The translations under genes were made by a program, and so were the position numbers. Shown piece by piece: positions 26,379 through 34,933 of a stretch of DNA of 64,000 nt (positions are counted from its first letter, which is position 1; each line of letters opens with the position of its first letter). The DNA is taken from contig NZ_BMED01000009.1 of the NCBI RefSeq assembly GCF_014636315.1, positions 1 through 64,000 on the forward strand. The letters run 5' to 3'. The DNA is from Parundibacterium terreum. GTDB lineage: Bacteria > Pseudomonadota > Gammaproteobacteria > Burkholderiales > Burkholderiaceae_D. The notes under the pieces were generated by a model, which searched no databases, was not told where the DNA came from, and saw only the letters and a program-made list of their open reading frames with translations.

Positions 26379-27626
26379 ATGCTGACGACGCTTGCTGCCG
26401 CATTTTTGGGTGGGCTGATCCTCAACTTCATGCCCTGCGTATTCCCGGTGATTTCGCTGAAAGCGTTTGGCCTCATCCGCCATATTCAGGACCGGCGCGC
26501 GGCGCGCATGGAAGGGCTCGCATTTCTTGCCGGCGTAGTGGTCACCATGCTCCTGCTTGGCGCCGCGCTATTGGCGGCCCGCACGGGAGGCGCTGCCGTC
26601 GGCTGGGGCTTCCAGTTGCAGTCTCCGGTATTGATCGCCGCGCTGACGCTCATCATGCTCGCCTTGGCGCTCAATCTGATGGGCGTGTTCGAGATCGGGC
26701 TGGTAGCGCAGCGCATCGGCGGCATCGCGGGTCCGCGTACGGGGCCGCTCGGCGCCGCGCTGACCGGCGCTCTGGCGATTATCGTGGCGACGCCTTGCAC
26801 TGCGCCATTCATGGCCGGAGCTGTCGGCGCGGCACTGCTGCGCCCGCCCGCCGAGGGTATGGCTATCTTCCTGGCCCTAGCGCTCGGCTTCGGTGCGCCG
26901 TTCACCATCATTGCCTTGGTGCCCGCATTCGCACGACTGTTACCGAGGCCCGGCGCGTGGATGGCCGTGCTCAAACAAGTGCTGGCGTTTCCGATGCTGG
27001 CCGCAGCCGCCTGGCTTGCCTGGGTATTGGACCAGCAGGCCGGTTCCGCCGCGCTGGGGACGCTGCTGGCGTCGTCAGTCCTGCTGGGGCTTGTGGCCTG
27101 GCTCTACGGCTTAGCACAACAACGCCAGCTTTCCAGACAGCGTCACCGACCGCTGCTGGTTTTTGCCATGGTTCTTTTGATCGTCCTGGCAGTTCCTGTG
27201 GCAAATCTGCCCACGACCAGCGATAGCCGCAGTCAGGTGAATGCTGTCGCTGTTGGACCAGCCGCGTCGGCTAATCCAACCGCTTGGACACCCCAGGCCA
27301 TTGCCGCCCAGCGCGGGCATGGAAAAGCTGTCTTCGTTAATTTTACGGCCTCGTGGTGCATCACTTGTCAGGTCAATGACAAGGCGGCGTTGTCCACAAA
27401 AGCGGTTAAGGACGCGATGGCCCAAACGGAAACGGTCTACATGATCGCTGATTCCACCAAATATAATCCGGATATCGACCAGGCCATCAATGCGTTCGGC
27501 CGCGGAGGACTTCCAGTGTACGTGGTCTATCCGGCGGACGGTGGCGAGCCCGTGCTCCTGCCTCAACTACTTAGCCCGGACATCGTGATGTCCGCTTTGG
27601 AGAAGGCATCGAAAAAACGGTCATAA
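26379..27626 (+). CDS. DsbD-like membrane thiol reductase lacking the N-terminal domain
   Basis: 415 residues from the ATG at 26379 (GGAG 6 bases upstream). An eight-helix CcdA/DsbD membrane domain carries Cys in NFMPCVFPVISLKAF and ATPCTAPFMAGAVG, and a C-terminal thioredoxin-like domain has FTASWCITCQVN. The N-terminal immunoglobulin-like domain of classical DsbD is absent, so the electron acceptor is probably another periplasmic protein, most simply the adjacent peroxiredoxin. It is distinct from the full-length DsbD at 21038. Confidence 0.9.
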   Translation: MLTTLAAAFLGGLILNFMPCVFPVISLKAFGLIRHIQDRRAARMEGLAFLAGVVVTMLLLGAALLAARTGGAAVGWGFQLQSPVLIAALTLIMLALALNLMGVFEIGLVAQRIGGIAGPRTGPLGAALTGALAIIVATPCTAPFMAGAVGAALLRPPAEGMAIFLALALGFGAPFTIIALVPAFARLLPRPGAWMAVLKQVLAFPMLAAAAWLAWVLDQQAGSAALGTLLASSVLLGLVAWLYGLAQQRQLSRQRHRPLLVFAMVLLIVLAVPVANLPTTSDSRSQVNAVAVGPAASANPTAWTPQAIAAQRGHGKAVFVNFTASWCITCQVNDKAALSTKAVKDAMAQTETVYMIADSTKYNPDIDQAINAFGRGGLPVYVVYPADGGEPVLLPQLLSPDIVMSALEKASKKRS

Positions 27627-27634
27627 ACTATATA

Positions 27635-28273
27635 ATGGCACCCGGCGAAAGCCATCTGTGGCTGGATAAACATCACTGGGAACAAGGTTTGACAGATACG
27701 TCGCCAACTGAGAACGATGCCTCAAGAGCCGCATGGCCACAGTTGATGGTGCGCGCTCAGGACGGTGATCAGATCGCCTATGCCCGTTTGCTGAAGGCGA
27801 TCGTGCCAGTCATTCGCGGGCTGGTACGGCGGAAAATCCATCAGGATGACGCGCTTGTTGAAGACGTAGTGCAAGACGTTTTGCTGGCCGTCCACCGGGT
27901 CCGGAACACCTATGATCCAATCCGCCCGTTTTTGCCTTGGCTATGTGCCATTGTCTCGGCGCGCGCCATTGATGCGCTGCGGTCGCGCGGTCGTCGCCAA
28001 AGCTGGGAGGTGATTGATGAGGAAGCCGTATTCGAGCATCGGGACCCATCCATCGTGGATGGGCATGACAAACTAGCGGCCCATCAGCAACTGGATGGCT
28101 TGCTCAGCCGCCTCCCCGACCGTCAACGACAGATGGTTGAACTTGTACATTTATGCGAAATGAGCCTAGTGGAAGCCGCGTTGGCCAGCAGCATGACGTT
28201 ATCGGCGGTGAAGTCCATGCTCCATCGCGCTTTTACTACGCTTCGCCGAGATAAGAATACCGACTATGAATAA
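27635..28273 (+). CDS. ECF-type RNA polymerase sigma factor
   Basis: 212 residues with sigma region 2 (YARLLKAIVPVIRGLVRRKI, VEDVVQDVLLAVHRV) and region 4 helix-turn-helix (LSRLPDRQRQMVELVHLCEM, SLVEAALASSMTLSAVKSML). It starts eight bases after the DsbD-like gene and overlaps the next gene by eight bases. This arrangement matches ECF factors controlled by NrsF-type anti-sigma proteins. The peroxiredoxin/DsbD genes upstream are the likely regulon core. Confidence 0.92.
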   Translation: MAPGESHLWLDKHHWEQGLTDTSPTENDASRAAWPQLMVRAQDGDQIAYARLLKAIVPVIRGLVRRKIHQDDALVEDVVQDVLLAVHRVRNTYDPIRPFLPWLCAIVSARAIDALRSRGRRQSWEVIDEEAVFEHRDPSIVDGHDKLAAHQQLDGLLSRLPDRQRQMVELVHLCEMSLVEAALASSMTLSAVKSMLHRAFTTLRRDKNTDYE

Positions 28274-28895
28274 CCACGATACCTTGATTGAACAGCTTTG
28301 TCGCGAAGCGCACCCGGTGAAAAGACCGGCGACGCCTTGGCTGCGGGCGGCTGGATGGATGCTGGTTGCGCTGCCCTGTGGTTTCCTGACGTCTCTGACT
28401 ATGCATCGGGGAACGGCGGACTGGTCCAGTCCGGGTGCACTGTGGGCGGGGTTGTGGATACTCGCGTCGTTTTGCCTTGGCGCGCTTGCCATCACGACCG
28501 CATTTTCCCTCAGCATTGCTGGATACCGCATGGCGCATCGGCGATGGGTGATCGTATGTTCTGTTGTCTGGTTACTGATTGGACTGATCGATGCGACGAT
28601 GTCGCCAGACCCGGTGGGACGATTTGGGGATGGCCAATACTGTTATACCTTCATGATGATTGCTGGTGCCCCGATGGTCGTGATCGCGATCGCCGCTCTG
28701 CGGCGCACCCGTTCGCTCCGTCCGACCAGCAGCCTGGCGATCGCGGGACTTGGCATCGCAGCAACGTCACAGATTCTCCTGGGATTCTGTCATCCAGTAG
28801 CGGGGGAGTTGATCGATTTATCGATGCACTTGGCCGCCGCAATCACGCTGGTGGCCGCTACTGTGATCGGCGGACGGCGATGGGTTCGGATCTGA
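28266..28895 (+). CDS. NrsF/DUF1109-type membrane anti-sigma factor
   Basis: 209 residues with six hydrophobic helices and a short cytoplasmic N-terminus, the build of DUF1109/NrsF proteins that hold an ECF factor at the membrane. Cysteines lie in or near helices (ALPCGF, SFCLGA, QYCYTF, GFCHPV), fitting the Cys-based metal or oxidant sensing described for Caulobacter NrsF. The eight-base overlap with the sigma gene indicates coupled synthesis. Confidence 0.85.
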   Translation: MNNHDTLIEQLCREAHPVKRPATPWLRAAGWMLVALPCGFLTSLTMHRGTADWSSPGALWAGLWILASFCLGALAITTAFSLSIAGYRMAHRRWVIVCSVVWLLIGLIDATMSPDPVGRFGDGQYCYTFMMIAGAPMVVIAIAALRRTRSLRPTSSLAIAGLGIAATSQILLGFCHPVAGELIDLSMHLAAAITLVAATVIGGRRWVRI

Positions 28896-29193
28896 AGAAA
28901 CGCAGCCAGAGCAATGCCTCCCTCCGTTCAAGGCACAAAAGCAAAACGCCCTTATAAATGCTGCATTCCGTAATTTGATGTCATTGACCGCGTTCCCCAA
29001 AGCGGCATTAATTGCAATAAATAGCACCCCGCTCGTGTTAAGTTGGAATGCCTCGTCAGAAATGTTTACTAAGCGCAATTAGTAAGCATTTTGGCTGCCT
29101 GAGCCACTCCTGCGATGTACGAGGCTCAAAGGGCTGGATAGAATGTTTAATTATTGCAATATGACAATACTTTTAAACCATTCTGGAGCGAAT

Positions 29194-29442
29194 ATGCGCG
29201 AGGGGCAAGCGAAGGTCCTGAGCGAGCGGGAGCTGTCCCACGTCGTCAACATGGTGAAGAAGAAGGCGCACGCCAAACGAAACGTCGCGCTTCTCTATTG
29301 TTCATTCGGCCTCGGCCTGCCACGAATCGTCAAAGCGGAAGCAAATTTGCATCTCGTCGCCAAGTCGGTCATTGGACACGTTTTGACAGCACACTCGGTT
29401 CCAGAAACTGAGAAGAAACGGGATGACCTGGCCGTCTCTTAA
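29194..29442 (+). pseudogene. Truncated tyrosine recombinase (integrase) N-terminus
   Basis: An 82-codon frame from the ATG at 29194 with GGAG upstream. MREGQAKVLSERELSHVV and KRNVALLYCSFGLGL are typical N-terminal sequences of small phage/XerC-like integrases, where the Leu-Arg-x-x-Glu core segment should follow. Here the sequence degenerates (PRIVKAEANLHLV) and stops, so the catalytic Arg-His-Arg-Tyr domain is missing. It lies about 170 bases before one copy of the 137-bp repeat, consistent with an old mobile element. Confidence 0.7.
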
Positions 29443-29615
29443 GTTTTGCGTCGTTTGGCAGTCTTTTTATAGGAGGCCAATTTTTCTCAGGTTTGCGAAT
29501 TATCAATAACTGTCCCATTTCCCAGGGGAAATTTGTCTGACCAGTAAAAATTTAGTGAATTCACGCCTCTTTTCAGTGAATCGCAATATAGATATCCGAG
29601 ACATAAAATCATCCC

Positions 29616-29752
29616 TGAACTGCGCTATTGAGCAAACGCAAAACCAATATATTCAATAGCTTACAGACGTGGGATTTGTGAAGTAAGAGCGCAGTGAAAT
29701 CCTTGTATATCCTTTATCCATGCGGGTTTGCAAGGATTGAATGTACAGGTTC
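29616..29752 (+). repeat. 137-bp direct repeat, left copy
   Basis: Aligns without gaps to 62836-62972 with about 13 mismatches (about 90 % identity by eye). Both copies retain two nested inverted repeats: ACTGCGCT/AGCGCAGT (29619-29626 and 29688-29695) and CTATTGA/TCAATAG (29625-29631 and 29653-29659). The left copy ends in ...TGTACAGGTTC and runs straight into non-tRNA sequence, unlike the right copy. It likely marks one end of the 33-kb accessory segment. Confidence 0.88.
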
Positions 29753-29769
29753 GGTAATTTGAGACCAAA

Positions 29770-30690
29770 ATGATCAACCAAATCACGAATCTCAATGATC
29801 TGCGGCTATTTGCTGAAGTGGTCGAGCGAGGAAGCTTTACTGCAGCCGCCCGCAGCCTTGGACTTCAAACGTCGAAACTGAGTCGGCACGTTCGTCCTTT
29901 GGAGAAGGAGCTTGGAGTTCGCCTGCTCAATCGCACCAGCCGTAATCTGTCGTTGACGGAGGTCGGACGACAGTTTCATCTGCACTGTCTTGCCTAGGTG
30001 GCGGAATCCAAGGCTGCCAAGGAGATCGTAGACCAAACGCGAACAAAACCGCAAGGTACCGTGCGGATCAGCTGTCCAGTCCCACTGCTGAGCCTCAGTA
30101 TTGCGGAAATCATTTCGCAGTACCTCTCGGACAATCCCGTAGTCCAAGTTCTGGTTGATGCAACAAATCGCGGAGTAGATGTCATTGAAGAAGGGATAGA
30201 CCTTGCAATCCGGGTCAGGCTAGCACCACTGGAGGACTCAGACCTCGCTGTGCGGCAATTGGGATCGTCGACTTTCATTCTTGTTGCTAGCCCTAACTTG
30301 GTTAAGCGGTACCGCGTCCCTGCAACGATCGACTCTTTAAAGGACTGACCAACAGTCAGTATGGTGGATACCAGTGAACGATACATATGGAACATGGTCG
30401 GCTCCCACGGACACTTGGTATCGCTGGCACATCACCCTCGACTGGCGGCCGACGATATTACCAGCTTGCGCCTCGCGGCGATAAAAGGCGTTGGCGTGGC
30501 AATGCTACCGAAAGATCTCGTGGGCGAAGACTTAAAGTCGGGCAAGTTGTGCCACCTGTTGCCGGACCTTGCAACAAGACCAGCGATTGGTCACGCGGTC
30601 TTCCCAACACGGAAAGGCATGGTACCTGACGTGCGTCATCTTCTCGATGCACTTGTGGCTGGATACCAAAATCTGAGTCGCGAGCTTTAG
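29770..30690 (+). pseudogene. LysR-family regulator with two in-frame stops
   Basis: The single frame encodes a complete LysR protein very similar to the intact one at 38605-39588, but is cut by TAG at 29995-29997 (HCLA*VAESK) and TGA at 30346-30348 (SLKD*PTVS). In the paralogue these codons are Leu and Trp. No frameshift is present. The N-terminal helix-turn-helix (SFTAAARSLGLQTSKLSRHV) is intact but only a 75-residue product would form. The loss may have freed the neighbouring quinone oxidoreductase gene from its regulator. Confidence 0.92.
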
Positions 30691-30887
30691 TCAAGAACCC
30701 ACCGAAGGCGAGTGCGCTTGCGCTTACACAGAAGGCAACCCTGTTCTTACCAAGCGTTCGTGTCGAGCGTATATTATCTGGGTGGAAAATTAGCGCGGAT
30801 AGCGGCTCTTATCGTGTCGGCTTACCTTGCACGATTATCTTCTCATGTGCGCTACGTGAAAGTAGCAACTAACACTGACTAAGCCCA

Positions 30888-31907
30888 TTAAATGTCGATG
30901 ACTATTTTTCCAAAATGGGCGCCACTCTCCTGATGGCGGAAGGCGTTTGCCAATTCATGCAAGGGGAAGGTGCGATCAAGTATCGGCCTGATATCACTGA
31001 CTTCTATGGCGCGTACCATGTCGATCTGCATGGCTCGCGAGCCTACCATCATCCAACTTATCCGCAACTGCTTGCCCATCATCTCCAATGTGGGCAAGAG
31101 TCCTTTTTGGCCAGATAGCTGCCCGACCATCGCGATATGACCTCCGACGCGACTGGCAGCGACGGATTGCTCCAAAGTTCCAGTGCCGCCGATTTCGACG
31201 ACATGGTCGACTCCACGCCCTCCGGTCAACGCGTGCGCGGCGGCGCCCCAATTGGGTTCTGACCGATAGTTGATCAGGTAATCTGCGCCGAGTACCTTTA
31301 GCTGTTCGAGCTTTTCCACTGATGACGAGGTCGCTACCACGGTGGCGCCCATCGCTTTGGCGATCTGTAGTGCGAACAAAGACACTCCGCCAGTGCCTTG
31401 CACCAAAACGATGTCTCCCGCTTTCAGACGCCCCTCCACGACCAGTGCCCGCCAAGCTGCCAGACCTGCACAAACCAGTGAGGCCGATTCCGCATCTGAG
31501 TAGCCGCGCGGCGCATGAGTGAAGGCTGTAGCGGGTGCGACCATCAATTGGCGGGCACAGCCGTCAACGCCATCGCCTGGCACATGCTCAAAGGCCTGGG
31601 ACAGAGGTACATTGCGTGGCGCGCCGTCGATCCAGTCCGGGAAGAAGACAGACATCACCTTGTCTCCAACCTGAAATTCTTCCACGCCGTCACCGACGGC
31701 AAGTACTTCCCCGGCCCCATCCGTCATAGGGATGAGCCCGTCTCTCGCCGGCATTTTCCCGGTCACGACCAAATAGTCGTGGTAATTCAGTGAGCTGGCT
31801 CGTAATCGTACAAACACCTCGCCGGGGCCGGGCATTCCGGGGACGGGCAGGTCTGTTACTTCTAAATTATCAAGACCGCCTGGCTGGCGAAGTTGAACTG
31901 CTTTCAT
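30888..31907 (-). CDS. Zinc-free medium-chain alcohol dehydrogenase/quinone oxidoreductase
   Basis: 339 residues of the MDR superfamily. N-terminal GroES-like domain (GEVFVRLRASSLNYHDYLVV, PMTDGAGEVLAVGDGV) and a Rossmann fold with VLVQGTGGVSLFALQIAKAMGA. The Cys zinc ligands of true alcohol dehydrogenases are missing, so reduction of quinones or enones with NADPH is likelier. It is convergent with the LysR pseudogene and divergent from an aldo/keto reductase. Confidence 0.88.
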   Translation of the reverse strand: MKAVQLRQPGGLDNLEVTDLPVPGMPGPGEVFVRLRASSLNYHDYLVVTGKMPARDGLIPMTDGAGEVLAVGDGVEEFQVGDKVMSVFFPDWIDGAPRNVPLSQAFEHVPGDGVDGCARQLMVAPATAFTHAPRGYSDAESASLVCAGLAAWRALVVEGRLKAGDIVLVQGTGGVSLFALQIAKAMGATVVATSSSVEKLEQLKVLGADYLINYRSEPNWGAAAHALTGGRGVDHVVEIGGTGTLEQSVAASRVGGHIAMVGQLSGQKGLLPTLEMMGKQLRISWMMVGSRAMQIDMVRAIEVSDIRPILDRTFPLHELANAFRHQESGAHFGKIVIDI

Positions 31908-32228
31908 GGACTACCTTTAAAAATTTGATCGAAACATTCGTTATCCCAACTATTTTTCCGTTTTTTCTTCAAATTGAATAGCCCATATATTCAGATGAAT
32001 ACTATCGGCTCAGCAGATCGATCGACGTGAATGATGAAACCTACCTGGTCCGCTTGCTGAAACCGCTAAATTGTTAATAATCACATTCTCTCGCAGTTAG
32101 TCGATGCGATTCTGTTTGCATCCATCGTAAACACCGATGGGCAATATCGGAAAATTCTGTCTGGCGCCTTCTGCCCTTCCGAGAGATGATTGTCTGTTGA
32201 GCTGGAATGAGAGAGTAAGGAGCGATTA
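31908..32228. other. Divergent promoter region of the oxidoreductase and aldo/keto reductase
   Basis: 320 bases without a gene. CCATCG and CGATGG flank seven bases near 32122-32140, a possible operator. AAGGAG at 32218-32223 serves the aldo/keto reductase. Confidence 0.4.
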
Positions 32229-33086
32229 ATGTCCGCTAATGCAATATACCCGCCTGTTTTGTCTGAAACGCTAGCTGTTGGCGGGGCACAAATTCCCCGC
32301 CTAGGATTTGGCACCTACGGCATGTCGGGGTCGCGCCTTCAAGAGATACTGGTATCCGCGCTTCATCACGGTTTCCGGCATATCGATACAGCTCAGATGT
32401 ACCAGAACGAAGCTGACGTTGGTGCAGCAATCCGTGCCTCCGGAATTTCTCGTCGCGATGTTTTCGTGACAACCAAGGTTTGGGTTGGTAACTATCCTGC
32501 AGAACGATTTGCGGCGTCAGTCGATCTAAGCCTGCAGAATCTTGGAACCGACTATATAGACCTTCTTTTAGTGCATTGGCCACGCGGTGGAGTTTCCATT
32601 GCAGAGCAGATCGACGGCTTAAACCGTGCGGTAGATGCGGGAAAGGTTCGTCACATTGGTGTAAGTAACTACAACGCCGAAATGATGCGATCGGCGATTG
32701 AATTTTCCAAATACCCAATCGTCACAAATCAGGTGGAGTATCACCCCTTCCTGGACCAAAGCGTGCTGATCGAGACGGCTCAGGCCAACGAGGCAAGCCT
32801 GATGGCCTATTGCGGGATGGCACTTGGACGCGTGTTTAAAGATCCCGTCCTGAAGGAAATAGCCATGCGCAATAAGCGAACTATTGCGCAAGTCGTTTTA
32901 AGATGGCTGATCCAACAGCCCCAGGTCGTTGCTCTTTCCCGTAGCGAGAAGATCGAGAGAGTCGCCGGAAATGCCCGTGTCTTCGATTTCGAGCTTGCCG
33001 ATGAAGACATGCAAACGATAACTAAGCTTCATACTTCAGGAAGCCGGATTGTCAATCCACCCCATCTCGCCCCGGATTGGGACTAA
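32229..33086 (+). CDS. Aldo/keto reductase (2,5-diketo-D-gluconate reductase-like)
   Basis: 285-residue NADPH-dependent carbonyl reductase. The catalytic tetrad is in place: Asp53 and Tyr58 in HIDTAQMYQNE, Lys83 in TTKVWVG, His116 in LLLVHWP. The second signature GVSNYN and the third region with ALSRSEKIERV are also seen. AAGGAG precedes the ATG. The substrate is unknown; in this neighbourhood detoxification of reactive aldehydes or dicarbonyls is plausible. Confidence 0.92.
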   Translation: MSANAIYPPVLSETLAVGGAQIPRLGFGTYGMSGSRLQEILVSALHHGFRHIDTAQMYQNEADVGAAIRASGISRRDVFVTTKVWVGNYPAERFAASVDLSLQNLGTDYIDLLLVHWPRGGVSIAEQIDGLNRAVDAGKVRHIGVSNYNAEMMRSAIEFSKYPIVTNQVEYHPFLDQSVLIETAQANEASLMAYCGMALGRVFKDPVLKEIAMRNKRTIAQVVLRWLIQQPQVVALSRSEKIERVAGNARVFDFELADEDMQTITKLHTSGSRIVNPPHLAPDWD

Positions 33087-33275
33087 CTACGTACTCATAC
33101 TCACTGCCGTCCATGATGGGCCTGGTCAAGGATTCGCATCAATGGCCTAAAGCGATTTCTGCTTGCCAAATGGAAGAAAAGCAGCCTCGGCAAACTCAGT
33201 TTTCATTCAATTCAAATTGGACGTGCCACGAGTCCAATAGAATAGTAGCTCATTGCAATTAAACAGGAGGCAGCC

Positions 33276-33758
33276 ATGAAAAGAGTCGCACTCGCAGCAT
33301 CTATGGTTTTTGGTCAACTTTTCGGAACTTCTGCTTTCGCGGCTGGCGATCATGGAAGTGAGGCGGAGGCACAAGATATGGTGAAGCGAGCGGTTGCCTT
33401 GATTCATAAGCTAGGTCCAGAAGATGCGTATAAAACGTTTCGCGACAATCCCGGTACCGCGTTCAATGACAAAGACCTTTTCCCTTTTGTATATGACTAC
33501 AACGGCAATGGCTTAGTCCAGCCTAAAAACAAGAGGATGGAAGGTAAGAACATGATCGCCTTGAAAGATGTTGATGGTGTGCCGTTCGTCAAAAACATGA
33601 TCGATATCGTCAAGCTGAAGAAGAAAGGCTGGACTTCCACTTATCGCTTCCCTAACCCGGTGACTAAAGAATTAGCCACCAATAAAACGTATTGCGAGGA
33701 TGCTGGCGGAGATACGCTAGTTTGCGTCGGAGTCTACGTCAACGATGGCGCAAAATAG
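33276..33758 (+). CDS. Periplasmic single-Cache-domain protein
   Basis: 160 residues: signal peptide to about 23 (GTSAFAAGDHG), then one Cache_2-type ligand-binding domain with the recognisable DLFPFVYDYNGNGLVQPKNK, GKNMIALKDVDG and the C-terminal KGWTSTYRFPNPVTKE. There is no membrane anchor or signalling output, so it is a free periplasmic binder or protein of unknown role. AGGAGG lies just upstream. Two Cys near the C-terminus (TYCEDAGGDTLVC) could form a disulfide. Confidence 0.85.
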   Translation: MKRVALAASMVFGQLFGTSAFAAGDHGSEAEAQDMVKRAVALIHKLGPEDAYKTFRDNPGTAFNDKDLFPFVYDYNGNGLVQPKNKRMEGKNMIALKDVDGVPFVKNMIDIVKLKKKGWTSTYRFPNPVTKELATNKTYCEDAGGDTLVCVGVYVNDGAK

Positions 33759-33980
33759 GCAACTTCAAAGATCTGGCATAATCAAGGTCGTGCGCGCAAA
33801 CCAACTGCACTAGCACATGGTCATCTGGCAATTTTCCTTACCGACAATATATATGGGGGGCTCTCTTGACCTCCTGCATGTCATTGATTTAGAACAGCGC
33901 GGCAATTCTCATTCCACTTTAAGTTGATATCGAGACATAGTGAGTTGATTGCAATACCAATTAGTCATGAAGTAGAGGCC

Positions 33981-34838
33981 ATGTTAGGTATATTTTGCAA
34001 GCTCATTCGTGCAAGTTTGTCTGCCTCAGGGATTTCCAGGCAGGCCTCAATCGGGCCGTGCAAACGACGCATATTACTTGTGCTTTTCGTTGCGTCCCTG
34101 GTCACCAATTCTACAACCTCCAGTGCTAACGACCTGACCATATTGACTCAGGACTGGCCGCCATTGTATTTTCTCTCTCACGGAAAAGCGGATGGCATGG
34201 CTATAGAGGTTGTGAAGGCGGTGCAAGTACGACTTGGGCAACCAACTCTGATCCAAGTGGTCCCGTGGGCTCGTGGTTATCACCAAGTATTAACTCAGCC
34301 AAATGTATTGATGATCTGTGTCGTGCGCACAGAGGAGCGGCAGTCCCAGCTTACTTTAGTCGGTCCCATCGTCAGGACCGAGGCCAATGTCTTCATTCGG
34401 AAAGGCGACGCAACCAGGCTACTCGCGATGGGAGACAAACTGTTCGACCAGCCAATCGGCGTTCTCCGCGACGGCATTCAGGCAGAAATGGTAAAGAAAA
34501 AGCGCTTTCGTGTATTAGAGCAGGCAGCGACATCAGGTGTGCTAGCAAATATGTTGATGAAGAAACGGTTTGACATGTGGGCAGAAGCCAGCCTTAGTGC
34601 CCCGGCAGTGTTGAGCAGTGCCGGCTACTCACCTGCCGATGTAGAGAAGTTTATGACACTGGAAACTTCAGACCTCTATCTCGCTTTCTCACCAGGAACG
34701 TCGCACGACACCATCAAGGCTTGGGAAGATGCGCTTCGACAGGTCAAGCGTAGCGGCCAGTTCTCCGAAATATACAAACGCTGGTTTCCACACCAGCCAA
34801 TTCCATTGGAGGTGATTCGCGCAGGAGGGGCAAGGTAA
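33981..34838 (+). CDS. Extracellular solute-binding protein (family 3-like)
   Basis: 285 residues from the ATG at 33981, with AGAGG just upstream (the frame from 33924 begins at TTG). A signal region (RRILLVLFVASLVTNSTTSSAND) is followed by a PBPb fold: LTILTQDWPPLYFLSHGKADGMAIEVVKAV, VPWARGYHQVLT and the end IYKRWFPHQP. No ABC permease or ATPase is adjacent, so it may work with a distant transporter or act as a sensor. A terminator follows. Confidence 0.82.
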   Translation: MLGIFCKLIRASLSASGISRQASIGPCKRRILLVLFVASLVTNSTTSSANDLTILTQDWPPLYFLSHGKADGMAIEVVKAVQVRLGQPTLIQVVPWARGYHQVLTQPNVLMICVVRTEERQSQLTLVGPIVRTEANVFIRKGDATRLLAMGDKLFDQPIGVLRDGIQAEMVKKKRFRVLEQAATSGVLANMLMKKRFDMWAEASLSAPAVLSSAGYSPADVEKFMTLETSDLYLAFSPGTSHDTIKAWEDALRQVKRSGQFSEIYKRWFPHQPIPLEVIRAGGAR

Positions 34839-34862
34839 AGGCTGCGTCTCCGCGCAGCCTTT
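34838..34862 (+). terminator. Rho-independent terminator
   Basis: Hairpin AAGGCTGCG...CGCAGCCTT directly after the solute-binding protein stop, with a short T-rich tail. Also lies downstream of the convergent MFS gene. Confidence 0.8.
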
Positions 34863-34933
34863 ATCTACTACGGTGATTCGACTTCACAATCGTCGTTGTC
34901 ACCATTTTATCGCCTCATAGTGGCGATACTCGG

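Noticed and set aside
29770-30690. Programmed stop readthrough in the LysR gene
   Set aside because: Two different stop types at non-conserved places, where an intact paralogue has Leu and Trp; nonsense mutation is simpler.
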